Source of the DNA: Jannaschia sp. S6380
GTDB taxonomy: Bacteria; Pseudomonadota; Alphaproteobacteria; Rhodobacterales; Rhodobacteraceae
NCBI RefSeq assembly: GCF_023015695.1
Contig: NZ_JALKAS010000002.1
Coordinates: forward strand, 702,501 to 766,500
Reading direction: 5' to 3'
DNA length: 64,000 nucleotides
A model generated the notes under the pieces. That model worked only from the letters and a program-made list of their open reading frames with translations, was not told the origin of the DNA and made no database searches. Both the position numbers and the translations under genes were made by a program. Shown in pieces: positions 9,514 to 17,959 of this stretch. Numbering within the stretch: the first letter of the stretch is position 1; each line of letters opens with the position of its first letter.

Positions 9514-10206
9514 CTACGCCCCCGACGTCAGGACGCGCAGCTCGCCGCAGGCCGCGAACCCGCAGGCCCGCGCGTCCCGCAGCGTGGAACCGCTTTCATA
9601 GCCGACCAATGGCCGGCCGGGCGCAACTGATTGCGCGGCGCACGCGGCATCCGCGAAGGCGCCGGCCGGTCCGAACACGTTCGACAGGCCCGCGACCCCG
9701 TCCGACAGGTTGACGAGGCATCCGGCATCGAATGCCGCACCGCCTGCGCGCCCGATGACGAAAACCCCCGGCGCCTTCAGGAAGGCCGGCGGGAACATTG
9801 CGGCGTCTGCCGCGGTGTCGCCCGACCAACCCGCCTCCCACGCCGTTAGCCGCGCCGACGTATCCACCTGCATCCAGCCATCGGGCATCCCGGACCGCGC
9901 GGCCTCGCGCCGGATCCAGAACGCGCCGAACCGCACGCGAAACCCCTGCGCCGCGGCGTCGATCCGGCAGAAGCTGTCCTTCACGACGATCCCGTCACCG
10001 AACCGATTTCGCGCCTCCGCGATCAGGTCCGCGACGGCGGCATCGTCGACCGAAGTCACGCTGACATGCGGATAGAAGGGCGGCGGCGGGTTGATCGCGA
10101 CGAAGCCCGCCGCCCGTCGCGCGAAGGCCAGACCGCGCGCCGCGAAGACCGCCGCGCAAAGGTCCGCGTTGTTCTTCGCCGCGTGGACCGCACGCGGGTC
10201 GGTCAC
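9514..10206 (-). CDS. Uncharacterised protein with GNAT-like C-terminus
   Basis: 230 residues, not recognised as a named family. It begins VTDPRAVHAAKNNADLC and ends GYESGSTLRDARACGFAACGELRVL. That ending resembles the last strand-helix-strand of GNAT acyltransferases, where a gene-neutral 'YE.G..L..A...GF...G' pattern is common. The acetyl-CoA loop is not obvious, so the resemblance is only suggestive. The GTG start at 10206 overlaps the stop of the preceding FAD oxidoreductase gene (GTGA), so the two are translationally coupled and probably share a substrate or pathway. Confidence 0.7.
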   Translation of the reverse strand: MTDPRAVHAAKNNADLCAAVFAARGLAFARRAAGFVAINPPPPFYPHVSVTSVDDAAVADLIAEARNRFGDGIVVKDSFCRIDAAAQGFRVRFGAFWIRREAARSGMPDGWMQVDTSARLTAWEAGWSGDTAADAAMFPPAFLKAPGVFVIGRAGGAAFDAGCLVNLSDGVAGLSNVFGPAGAFADAACAAQSVAPGRPLVGYESGSTLRDARACGFAACGELRVLTSGA

Positions 10207-11384
10207 GACGCGTCTGCATCCCAGACGGCGCGGAAATCGGCGGCATAGCCCTCGTCCGCCAGCCCCGCGCCGGTCGCGACCAACGCGCCGAGGCGACCGA
10301 GCTCGTCCCCACATTTCGCCGCCGCGCCGTTGCCGCCGCACAGGACCGTCACGCCTTCGCCGGCCCCGTCGATGTAGGGGAAACCCGTCTCCGTCCAGAC
10401 GACGGCGCAGGGTTCGGTATGCGTCGCCTCGACGACGAGGCCGGGCATCAGCGCGCGCATCTCCGCCAGCAGGCGTTCGCCGACATGTGCCTCGCCCGCC
10501 CCGTGGAACCAGTCGCGCATCCCGGCATCCGACCGGATGCGCGGGCTGTCCACCTGACCGCCGATCTTGAGGTAGAGGTGCCCGTCCGGGTAGCGCACCG
10601 GCGGCAGCATATAGAGGTCGTGGTCCCACCCCTCCGGCACCCAGATCACGCTGGGCATGTCGGCCAGCCTTGCGCCCTCCGCCTCCGACAGGCGGGCGAA
10701 GGCGATGGTGCGGGCCCAGACCTTCATCGCCGGCCGGCGCGGCAGCAACCCGTCGGACGCGGCATGCGGTCCGGTCGCCACAACCATGTGCTCTCCCGCG
10801 ACGCGCGTCCCGTCCGCCAGCGTCACGACGCGATCTTCGCGCGCCACGGCCGCCTGCGCGGAAAGCGCGGCCCCCGCCCGAACGGCCAGCGCCTGCTGCG
10901 CCTCGCGCATCGCGCGCGGGTCCATCCAGCCACCGTGCCGCGCCTCGAAACTCGCGACCGATCCCTCGGGCAGGGCCAGACCCGTCCGCTCCCAGACTTC
11001 GCAGGTGCCCAATATCTCGGGCGCGTCGCTCAGACCCTCGGCCACGCGTCGGAACCCTTCGGTAAACCCCGCCAGCGGCCCGTCCTCCGGACCTGCCATC
11101 AATGCGCCCACCTCGTGAAAGATCGTGCGTCCCGACCGGGCCTCCAGGTCGCGATACCGGTCGATGGACCGCCGCGACAGCAGCGACCAGTCCGCATCCG
11201 CCGCCACCCGCCGCGTGATCCGCGCGGCGTCGAAATGACTGCCGAACGGCCCGCCCCAATCGGCCTTCACCGCCGGTTCGGGGGCCGCGATCAATGCCAC
11301 CGAATGCCCCGCCTTGGCCAAGTGGCGCGCGCAGGGTGCCCCCATCATCCCGCCGCCGATGACGATGAAATCGAAGCCCTGCAT
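10203..11384 (-). CDS. FAD-dependent oxidoreductase (DadA/sarcosine-oxidase type)
   Basis: 393 residues. The N-terminal dinucleotide-binding motif VIGGGMMGAPCARHLAKAGH marks the DAO superfamily of amine and amino-acid oxidases, and the C-terminal FAD-contacting stretch reads VTVLCGGNGAAAKCG. The substrate cannot be read from the sequence; a secondary amine or D-amino acid is likely. It is coupled to the uncharacterised gene downstream (4-base overlap). hemE lies 51 bases upstream on the same strand, so the three may form one transcript. Confidence 0.85.
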   Translation of the reverse strand: MQGFDFIVIGGGMMGAPCARHLAKAGHSVALIAAPEPAVKADWGGPFGSHFDAARITRRVAADADWSLLSRRSIDRYRDLEARSGRTIFHEVGALMAGPEDGPLAGFTEGFRRVAEGLSDAPEILGTCEVWERTGLALPEGSVASFEARHGGWMDPRAMREAQQALAVRAGAALSAQAAVAREDRVVTLADGTRVAGEHMVVATGPHAASDGLLPRRPAMKVWARTIAFARLSEAEGARLADMPSVIWVPEGWDHDLYMLPPVRYPDGHLYLKIGGQVDSPRIRSDAGMRDWFHGAGEAHVGERLLAEMRALMPGLVVEATHTEPCAVVWTETGFPYIDGAGEGVTVLCGGNGAAAKCGDELGRLGALVATGAGLADEGYAADFRAVWDADAS

Positions 11385-11435
11385 CCCACCCTCATCTTGC
11401 CGGAAATACCTTGGGGTCCGGTGCGCCCCGGTCCG

Positions 11436-12467
11436 TCAGCTCGCCTCGCGCAGCGTCTCGATCATCAGCGCGACGTTGCCCGGATCGGCATCCGGCGTGA
11501 TCCCGTGGCCCAGGTTGAAGATATGCGGGCCGCCCGACAGCGCATCGCGGATGCGCCGCACCTCCGACACGAGCGCCTCGCCCCCGCTGACCATGTGGCG
11601 CGAGGCGAGGTTGCCCTGCACGCAGCCCGCCGGCTGGACGTGGTCCGCGACCCATTCGGCATCGACGGAATCGTCGACCGCCACGCAATCCGCGCCCGTC
11701 GCCGCATGAAACCCGATATAGCCTTCCCCCGCCTCGCGCGGGAAGGTGACGACCGGGACGTCCGGATGGCGTGCCTTCAGCGCCGCGACGATCGCCTTGG
11801 CGGGCGCCACCGCATAGCGCGCGAAATCCTCGCCACGGAGCGATCCGGCCCAGCTATCGAACAGCTTCACAACCTCCGCCCCCGCCTCGATCTGCGCCGA
11901 GAGGTATTCGATCGTCGCCTCGGTCAGGCGGTCTATCAGCGCCTCGAACGTCGCGCGGTCCTCGGCCTTCAGCGCATGCGCCGGGCCCTGGTCGGGCGTG
12001 CCCTGCCCCGCGATCATGTAGGTCGCCACCGTCCAGGGCGCGCCCGCGAACCCGATCAGCGCGACCTCGGGCGGCAATGCGCCGGCCAGGTTGCGCACCG
12101 TCTGATAGACCGGGGCCAAGGTCTCGTGCACGTCCGCGGCGGGCTTCAGGCGGTCGAAATCCGCGCGCGACGTCACCGTCGACAGGCGCGGCCCCTCGCC
12201 GGTCACGAACCACAGATCGGCGCCCAGCGCCTGCGGCACCAGGAGGATGTCGGCGAACAGGATGGCCGCGTCGAACCCGAAGCGGCGGATCGGCTGCAAC
12301 GTCACCTCGGTCGCGAGGTCGGGGTTGTAGCACAGCGACAGGAAATCGCCCGCCTCGGCCCGCGTCGCCTTGTATTCCGGCAGGTAGCGCCCCGCCTGCC
12401 GCATCATCCAGATCGGCGGCACGGGCAGGGTCTCGCCGGCCAGCGATCGGAGCAGGGGTTTCGTCAT
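11436..12467 (-). CDS. hemE: Uroporphyrinogen decarboxylase
   Basis: 343 residues, full length. It decarboxylates uroporphyrinogen III to coproporphyrinogen III in the cytoplasm. Diagnostic stretches: [20 protein letters not shown] (the substrate-binding RQAGR) and [14 protein letters not shown]. The ATG at 12467 is preceded by GGAGGTGA with 3-6 bases spacing. It is transcribed divergently from hemC over a 72-base gap that contains a dyad and a TTGACA. Confidence 0.95.
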   Translation of the reverse strand: MTKPLLRSLAGETLPVPPIWMMRQAGRYLPEYKATRAEAGDFLSLCYNPDLATEVTLQPIRRFGFDAAILFADILLVPQALGADLWFVTGEGPRLSTVTSRADFDRLKPAADVHETLAPVYQTVRNLAGALPPEVALIGFAGAPWTVATYMIAGQGTPDQGPAHALKAEDRATFEALIDRLTEATIEYLSAQIEAGAEVVKLFDSWAGSLRGEDFARYAVAPAKAIVAALKARHPDVPVVTFPREAGEGYIGFHAATGADCVAVDDSVDAEWVADHVQPAGCVQGNLASRHMVSGGEALVSEVRRIRDALSGGPHIFNLGHGITPDADPGNVALMIETLREAS

Positions 12468-12485
12468 CGGTCACCTCCGGGGTCT

Positions 12486-12500
12486 GGACAGGACCTGTCC
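12486..12500. promoter_or_regulatory. Palindrome in the hemE/hemC divergent promoter
   Basis: GGACAGG-A-CCTGTCC has perfect 7-bp arms around one central base. It lies midway in the 72-base gap. On the hemE strand a TTGACA (12516-12521) sits 17 bases upstream of 12493-12498, which would place the -10 element inside the dyad. A protein bound here could therefore control hemE directly. Confidence 0.4.
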
Positions 12501-12539
12501 CGGATGGGCAGGTGGTGTCAACACGACCCCGGAGGCCCC

Positions 12540-13484
12540 ATGTCCGATATGCCCACCGCCGATCATCCGCTGCGCATCGGCACGCGCGGCTCGCCGCTGG
12601 CGCTGGCGCAGGCGCACGAGACGCGCGACCGGCTGATGGCGGCCTGGGACCTGCCCGAGGATGCGTTCGCCATCGACGTCATCAAGACAACCGGCGACCG
12701 CGTGCAGGACCGCCCCCTGTCGGAAATCGGCGGCAAGGGCCTTTTTACCCGCGAGATCGAGGAGGCACTGCTGGCCGGCGAGATCGACATGGCGGTCCAT
12801 TCCATGAAGGACATGCCGACGCTGCAACCGGGTGGCCTGTCGATCGACACGTTCCTGCCGCGCGAGGACATGCGCGACGCCTTCATCACGCTGGACGGGC
12901 GCGGCATCGACGGGCTGGGGCAGGGGGCGGTCGTCGGCACCTCGTCGCTGCGCCGCCGGGCGCAGTTGGCGCATCGCCGCCCCGACCTGAAGCTGGTCGA
13001 GTTCCGCGGCAACCTCCAGACCCGTATGGCCAAGCTGCGCGATGGGGTGGCGGACGCGACGTTCCTCGCCATGGCCGGGCTGAACCGGCTGGGCATGGCG
13101 GACGTGCCGCGCCGCGCGATGGATCCGTCCGACATGCTGCCGGCCATCGCGCAGGGCGCCATCGGGATCGAGCGGCGCGCGGGCGATGCCCGGATGGGAC
13201 GGATGCTGGCGGCGATCCACGACCGCGACACGGGGCTGCGCCTCGCCTGCGAACGCACGTTCCTGAAGACGCTCGACGGGTCCTGCGAGACGCCGATCGC
13301 CGGGCTCGCCGAACTCGATGGCGACACGCTGAAATTCCGGGGCGAGATCCTGCGCCCGGACGGGTCGGACGTGCTGACCGTGTCGGGCGACTGCCCCGCC
13401 GGGGACGGGGCCGCCCTGGGCGAACGTCTGGGGCTGGAACTGCTCGACCGCGCGCCGGAAGGGTTCTTCGACTGGCGGAGCTAG
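12540..13484 (+). CDS. hemC: Porphobilinogen deaminase (hydroxymethylbilane synthase)
   Basis: 314 residues (E. coli 313). It polymerises four porphobilinogens into hydroxymethylbilane. Features include RIGTRGSPLALAQA at the N-terminus, DVIKTTGDR, GGKGLFTREIEEALL, the substrate-binding GTSSLRRRAQL, and the dipyrromethane cofactor cysteine in LDGSCETPIAG. The ATG at 12540 has GGAGG six bases upstream. The gene is convergent with gnd, whose stop is only 7 bases away. Confidence 0.95.
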   Translation: MSDMPTADHPLRIGTRGSPLALAQAHETRDRLMAAWDLPEDAFAIDVIKTTGDRVQDRPLSEIGGKGLFTREIEEALLAGEIDMAVHSMKDMPTLQPGGLSIDTFLPREDMRDAFITLDGRGIDGLGQGAVVGTSSLRRRAQLAHRRPDLKLVEFRGNLQTRMAKLRDGVADATFLAMAGLNRLGMADVPRRAMDPSDMLPAIAQGAIGIERRAGDARMGRMLAAIHDRDTGLRLACERTFLKTLDGSCETPIAGLAELDGDTLKFRGEILRPDGSDVLTVSGDCPAGDGAALGERLGLELLDRAPEGFFDWRS

Positions 13485-13491
13485 GGCCGCG

Positions 13492-14910
13492 CTAATGCTT
13501 GGGCGACGCGGTCTGCGCGCCCGCCCATGGCCCGTGCTGATCCGACGTGCCGTTCACGTGCTCGAACCCATGCAGGCCGAAGAAATCCCGCTGCGCCTGG
13601 ATCATGTCGGCCGTGCCGCGCGCCGTGCGCATCGCGTCGAAATACGCAAGCCCCGAAGACAGCGCCGGCAACGGATGCCCGTTCAGTGCGGCCGCCGCCA
13701 CCACCTGCCGCAGCGCGCCGTGATGCGCCTTCAGAAGGTCCGCGAAATGCGGCGTCCGCATCAGGTTCTCGCCCGGGTGATCGGCCAGGGCGGCGGCCAT
13801 GTCGTCCAGCATCGACGACCGGATGATGCAGCCCTCGCGCCAGATGCGCGCCACCTGCGGCAGGTCGACATCCCAGCCATGCACGTCGCAGGTCGCCGCG
13901 ATCATCACGAAGCCCTGCGCGTAGCAGAGGATCTTGCCCGCGATCAGCGCCGCCTCCAGCGTGTCGAGGTCCAGCGTGTCGAAGGCCTGCGGCGCCGCGC
14001 CGAACACGTCTTCGCCCCGCGCGCGCTCCTCCCGCCGGGCGGAGACATTGCGCGCAACCACCGCCGCCTCGATCGCCGGGATGGGCGTCAGCAGGTGCTG
14101 GCTCTCGATCGCGGTCCAGCGGCCGGTGCCCTTCTGTCCCGCCGCGTCCACGATCACCGACAGGAGCGGATCGCCCGTGGCGACGTCGCGCGCGCGCGCC
14201 ACCTTGCCCGTGATCTCGATCAGGTAGGATTGCAGCGCGCCCGCGTTCCACCCCTCGAACACGGCGCCGATCGCGTCGGGGTCCATCCCGTGCCCGTCGC
14301 GCAGGATGCCGTAGATCTCGGCGATCATCTGCATGTCGGCATATTCGATGCCGTTATGGACCATCTTGACGAAATGGCCGGCCCCCGCCGGCCCCATCAG
14401 CGCGGCGCAAGGCACCCCTTCGTGCTTGGCCGAGATCGCCAGCATGATGTCCTCGACCTGCGCCCAAAGCTCCGGCGCCCCGCCGCCCATGATCGACGGG
14501 CCATGGCGCGCGCCCTCCTCGCCGCCCGACACGCCGACGCCCAGGAAGGGCCCCGTCGCCTCGGCCACGCGGCGGTTGGTGTCGTGGAAGTTCGCGTTGC
14601 CGCAATCGACGATCAGGTCGTCCGCGTCCAGCAAGGGCCGCAAGGCCGCGATCTGGTCGTCCACCGGCGCCCCGGCGGGCACCATCAGGATGATCGCGCG
14701 GGGTTTGGCGATGGCGGCGACGAACGCCTCAAGCGTCTCGGTCGGATGGATGCGCGGAGCCAGCTCGCCCGCCTCCGCCGCGAAGTCGCGCGTCACCTGC
14801 GTCGTGCGGTTGAACACCGCGATGTCGAAGCCCTTCTCGGCGATGTTGGAGGCGAGCGCCGCGCCCATGGTCCCCAGGCCAATCAGGCCGATGCGTGCGT
14901 CTGCGGACAT
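13492..14910 (-). CDS. gnd: 6-phosphogluconate dehydrogenase, decarboxylating
   Basis: 472 residues, the long-chain form. It oxidises 6-phosphogluconate to ribulose 5-phosphate, making NAD(P)H. The NADP motif GLIGLGTMGAALASNIAEKG is N-terminal. The substrate and catalytic stretches GVSGGEEGARHGPSIMGGG and AGHFVKMVHNGIEYADMQMI contain the catalytic Lys and the HNGIEY signature. A GAGGGGGAAC ribosome binding site precedes the ATG at 14910. Confidence 0.95.
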   Translation of the reverse strand: MSADARIGLIGLGTMGAALASNIAEKGFDIAVFNRTTQVTRDFAAEAGELAPRIHPTETLEAFVAAIAKPRAIILMVPAGAPVDDQIAALRPLLDADDLIVDCGNANFHDTNRRVAEATGPFLGVGVSGGEEGARHGPSIMGGGAPELWAQVEDIMLAISAKHEGVPCAALMGPAGAGHFVKMVHNGIEYADMQMIAEIYGILRDGHGMDPDAIGAVFEGWNAGALQSYLIEITGKVARARDVATGDPLLSVIVDAAGQKGTGRWTAIESQHLLTPIPAIEAAVVARNVSARREERARGEDVFGAAPQAFDTLDLDTLEAALIAGKILCYAQGFVMIAATCDVHGWDVDLPQVARIWREGCIIRSSMLDDMAAALADHPGENLMRTPHFADLLKAHHGALRQVVAAAALNGHPLPALSSGLAYFDAMRTARGTADMIQAQRDFFGLHGFEHVNGTSDQHGPWAGAQTASPKH

Positions 14911-15001
14911 GGTGTTCCCCCTCGTGCCGATGTCGCCGCCAGAACTAGACTGCGTGGCCCGGGTTGGGAAGGTTGCCGCGAGGGTGGCGCGGACATGCGA
15001 A

Positions 15002-15023
15002 GGGCGGCCGCGGCGGGCCGCCC
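15002..15023 (-). terminator. Candidate terminator after the 22-residue peptide gene
   Basis: Perfect 8-bp arms GGGCGGCC / GGCCGCCC with a 6-base loop, just downstream of the small membrane peptide gene on its strand. The T-run is weak (TTCG), so the call is tentative. Confidence 0.4.
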
Positions 15024-15045
15024 GTCGCCGTCATTTCGGCCGGGA

Positions 15046-15114
15046 TCAGAGCACGAAGCTCACGATCACCACGACCACCACGACGACACCGATGATGTAG
15101 AAGATATTACGCAT
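15046..15114 (-). CDS. 22-residue single-span membrane peptide
   Basis: The reverse strand reads MRNIFYIIG, a run of seven valines, IVSFVL, then stop. An AGGAGAA lies 8 bases before the ATG, and a hairpin follows the stop. Almost the entire peptide is one hydrophobic helix. I believe similar very short Val-rich peptides occur in Rhodobacterales, but I cannot check this here. No function is assigned. It stands alone between gnd and the tRNA gene. Confidence 0.6.
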   Translation of the reverse strand: MRNIFYIIGVVVVVVVIVSFVL

Positions 15115-15242
15115 TCCGGGTTCTCCTGTGCGGAAAGGGGCGGAAATCGCCCCTCTGGTGAGGAGGTAACGCCGCGGCATGTGGTCGCGTTCCACATGCA
15201 CGTCCGGCCGGACGGAAAACACGATGAGGGATGTGTGGGCAA

Positions 15243-15319
15243 TGGTGGCGGTGCAGGGACTTGAACCCCGGACACGCGGATTATGATTCCGCTGCTCTAA
15301 CCAACTGAGCTACACCGCC
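15243..15319 (-). tRNA. tRNA-Met (CAU), elongator type
   Basis: The reverse strand starts GGCGGTGTAGCTCAGTTGG and ends CACCGCCA plus an encoded CCA. The 7-bp acceptor stem GGCGGTG/CACCGCC pairs. The anticodon stem GCGGA/TCCGC carries the loop ATCATAA, giving anticodon CAT. The T-arm has GGTTCAAGTCC. The first acceptor pair is G-C, unlike the mismatched initiator, so this is the elongator Met tRNA; a lysidine-modified Ile2 tRNA is less likely from the body sequence. Confidence 0.95.
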
Positions 15320-15420
15320 TCTGGCGCGCGGGATACGGCCCGATCGCGGGGGCGTCAAGACCGGCACGCCCGCTTTTCATCGCCGCCGGCCCATGTCACC
15401 GTCCGGTGCGGAGGTATGCG

Positions 15421-16809
15421 ATGAAAGACCGGTCCGATCCCCTGTCCGACCTGCGCGCGGTGCTGGGCGACGCCCATGTCCTGACCGGGGACGCGACCGA
15501 AAGGTTCGCCCGCGACTGGACGGGCAAGTGGCGAGCCGATCCGCTGGCCGTGGTCCGCCCCGCCGACACGGCCCAAGTGGCCGAGGTGGTCCGGCTGGCG
15601 GCGCGTCACGACCTGGCCCTTGTTCCCGTCGGCGGCAATACCGGGCTGGTCGGGGGCACCGCGAACGAAGGCGCGGTTATGGTTTCGCTGGAGCGGATGT
15701 CGGCGATCGGGCCGGTCAACGCGGACGCGGGCACCGTCACCGTCGGCGCCGGCGCGATCCTGTCGGACATCCACGATGCGGTTGCCGAACACGGGCTGAT
15801 CTTTCCGCTGACCTTCGGGGCGCGCGGATCGGCGCGTGTGGGCGGGTTCCTGTCGACCAACGCGGGCGGGTCCAACGTGGTGCGCTACGGGCCCACGCGC
15901 GGATTGGTCCTGGGGTTGGAGGTCGTGCTGGCCGACGGGCGCGTCCTCGACCTGATGGGCCAGTTGCGGAAGGACAATTCGGGCTATGACCTGCGCGACC
16001 TGTTCATCGGGGCCGAAGGGACGCTGGGCATCGTCACCGCCGCGGTCCTGCGCCTGACGCCCGCCCCGCGCCATCATGCCGCCGCGCTGGTGGCGATCCG
16101 CGATCTTCCGGCGTCCCTGAACCTGCTGCGGCGTCTGCAGGAAGCGACCGACGGCGCGGTCGAGGCATTCGAATACATGCCCCGAACCTATATGGAGGCG
16201 CTGGCGCGGCACCGCCCCGACCTGCGCCAGCCCTTCGCGATCCACGACCATTGCGTGATGGTCGACCTCGGCGGCCTGTCGCGCCCATTGGGCGACGCGC
16301 TGGAGGCGGCCCTTGGCGAAGCCGCCGAGGCAGGCGAGGTGCTCGACGCGATGATCGCCCAGAACGAGGCCCAACGTCGCCACATCTGGGAAATGCGCGA
16401 GACCGCCGCCGAGGTCACCTTCACCCGCCTGCCCATCGTCGACAACGACGTGGCTTTGCCATTGGACGGCGTCGCGCCCTTCATCGAACGGATGCATGAC
16501 CGCCTGGCCCGGCTGGATGCGCGGGCCGATACCCTGATCGTGGCCCATCTGGGCGACGGCAACGTGCACCTGACTGTCTATCCGACCCGCGACGATGCCC
16601 CCCATCTCGACGCGATCCGCACGATGGTGGAGGACGTGACCGTCGAACTGGGCGGCTCGATCAGCGCCGAGCATGGCGTGGGCCTCTCCAAGCTGGCCAC
16701 TATGACGCGGCGCAAGGACCCGGTGGCGTTGGATGTGATGCGCGCGATCAAGGCGGCACTGGATCCCGAGGACCGGATGAACCCCGGCAAGGTCATTCCT
16801 CCGGGCTAA
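15421..16809 (+). CDS. FAD-binding oxidoreductase, GlcD / D-2-hydroxyacid dehydrogenase family
   Basis: 462 residues. The PCMH-type FAD domain occupies about 35-215, with PVGGNTGLVGGTAN (pyrophosphate binding) and GARGSARVGGFLSTNAGGSN. The FAD-oxidase C-terminal domain contains the metal/substrate histidines in VAHLGDGNVHLTVYP and SAEHGVGLSK. It is related to D-2-hydroxyglutarate, D-lactate and glycolate dehydrogenases; the exact substrate is open. The ATG at 15421 has GGAGG six bases upstream. Its stop overlaps that of the convergent DMT transporter gene. Confidence 0.88.
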   Translation: MKDRSDPLSDLRAVLGDAHVLTGDATERFARDWTGKWRADPLAVVRPADTAQVAEVVRLAARHDLALVPVGGNTGLVGGTANEGAVMVSLERMSAIGPVNADAGTVTVGAGAILSDIHDAVAEHGLIFPLTFGARGSARVGGFLSTNAGGSNVVRYGPTRGLVLGLEVVLADGRVLDLMGQLRKDNSGYDLRDLFIGAEGTLGIVTAAVLRLTPAPRHHAAALVAIRDLPASLNLLRRLQEATDGAVEAFEYMPRTYMEALARHRPDLRQPFAIHDHCVMVDLGGLSRPLGDALEAALGEAAEAGEVLDAMIAQNEAQRRHIWEMRETAAEVTFTRLPIVDNDVALPLDGVAPFIERMHDRLARLDARADTLIVAHLGDGNVHLTVYPTRDDAPHLDAIRTMVEDVTVELGGSISAEHGVGLSKLATMTRRKDPVALDVMRAIKAALDPEDRMNPGKVIPPG

Positions 16810-17249
16810 CCGCGCCCCGCCAGTTGCGTCACCGCCAACCCGGCCGCCATCACGATCAGGCCACCCGCGCGCAGGGGCGACAGCGGGACGGCGCGAGCGC
16901 CGAACAGGCCGAAATGGTCGATTGCCGCCGCCGAAAGGATCTGGCCCAGCAATACGAAGAACACCGCGTTCCCGACCCCGAAGGAGGGCGCGATATAGGT
17001 GACCGAAAGCACGTAGAACGCGATCAGCACGCCCGCCAGGAACAGGTGCCACGGCTGCCCCGCAACCCGCAGGATCGCGGCCGGCCCCGTGATCGCGACC
17101 GCCACGCCGGCCACGGCCAGCGCGATCGCGAACAGGACGACCGCCGCGGCCGCAGGCGCGCCGACATTCGCGCCCAGCCGTGCATTCAGCGCCGCCAGGA
17201 CCGGAATGCCGATGCCCGCGGCCAGCATGGTCAGCGCCTGGTACGTCAC
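16806..17249 (-). CDS. Small DMT-superfamily membrane protein (YdcZ/DUF606 type)
   Basis: 147 residues with about five hydrophobic helices (starting LTMLAAGIGIPVLAALNARLG and ending LIVMAAGLAVTQL). The size and the central VGNAVFFVLLGQILSAAAIDHFGLFG match the YdcZ/DUF606 branch of drug/metabolite transporters. The substrate is unknown. The GTG start at 17249 overlaps the stop of the alpha/beta hydrolase gene, so it is the last cistron of a coupled three-gene unit. Confidence 0.82.
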   Translation of the reverse strand: MTYQALTMLAAGIGIPVLAALNARLGANVGAPAAAAVVLFAIALAVAGVAVAITGPAAILRVAGQPWHLFLAGVLIAFYVLSVTYIAPSFGVGNAVFFVLLGQILSAAAIDHFGLFGARAVPLSPLRAGGLIVMAAGLAVTQLAGRG

Positions 17250-17959
17250 CTGCGTCCCTCCGCGGCATCGACCTCGGCCAGCCACGCGCGCAAGTGGGTG
17301 TCGACCGTTTCCGGCTGCTCCAACGTGGGCAGGTGGCCGGCGCCATCCAGCACCTCCAGCCGCGAACCGGCCACGAGTGATGCCATCAACTCATGGCGGT
17401 GAACGGGGCAGAGCGCATCCTGGCGTCCGCACAGGATCAACGTCGGCACCGAGGCCGCGCGCAGTGCTTCCTGTCTGTCGTCCCGCGTCTGCAACGCCCG
17501 TGACTGGCGGACGAAGACATCGGGGCCCAGCGCCTCGGCCATGGCCATGCAGGTATCCAGGATGGCGCCCCGGTTGGGCGTGTCGGCCAGGTAATTGGGC
17601 TTCATCTCGTGCCGCATCACCGCGCGCAGCGCGCCGCCACGCACCCGCGCGATCTGCGGTTCGCGCCGCCCGGCCACCTCGGGGTGTTCGGCCTTGGGAT
17701 TGGTGTCCATCAGGCACAGCCCGGCAATCCTGTCCGGGGCCTGCGCCAGCATCTCCATCGCGACGATCCCGCCCATGCTGAGCCCGCCAAGCGCGAAGCG
17801 GGGCGGCGCGTCCGCCAGAACGGCACGGGCCAAGGCGGCCGTCGTATCGTGCCCGGTGATCGGCGCCACCATGACGGCGCGGTCGTGAATCGCGACCAGT
17901 TGCGGTGCGAACAGGCGCGCATCGCACATCATCCCCGGCAGCAGGACCAGCGGCGTCAT
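17246..17959 (-). CDS. Alpha/beta hydrolase
   Basis: 237 residues. Strand 1 reads PLVLLPGMMCDARLF, the nucleophile elbow is GGLSMGG, and the C-terminal half has VPTLILCGRQDALCP (acid) and LDGAGHLPTLEQPE (catalytic His). The Ser-Asp-His triad is therefore complete. It is an esterase or lactonase-like enzyme of unknown substrate. The ATG at 17959 overlaps the FAD oxidoreductase stop (ATGA), and its own stop overlaps the DMT gene, suggesting oxidation, hydrolysis and transport of a common compound. Confidence 0.87.
   Translation of the reverse strand: MTPLVLLPGMMCDARLFAPQLVAIHDRAVMVAPITGHDTTAALARAVLADAPPRFALGGLSMGGIVAMEMLAQAPDRIAGLCLMDTNPKAEHPEVAGRREPQIARVRGGALRAVMRHEMKPNYLADTPNRGAILDTCMAMAEALGPDVFVRQSRALQTRDDRQEALRAASVPTLILCGRQDALCPVHRHELMASLVAGSRLEVLDGAGHLPTLEQPETVDTHLRAWLAEVDAAEGRR

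Noticed and set aside
10419..12539. Long open frame running into hemC from upstream
   Set aside because: It covers hemE and the FAD oxidoreductase on the other strand and is Arg/Pro/His-rich. HemC clearly starts at 12540 with its own ribosome binding site.
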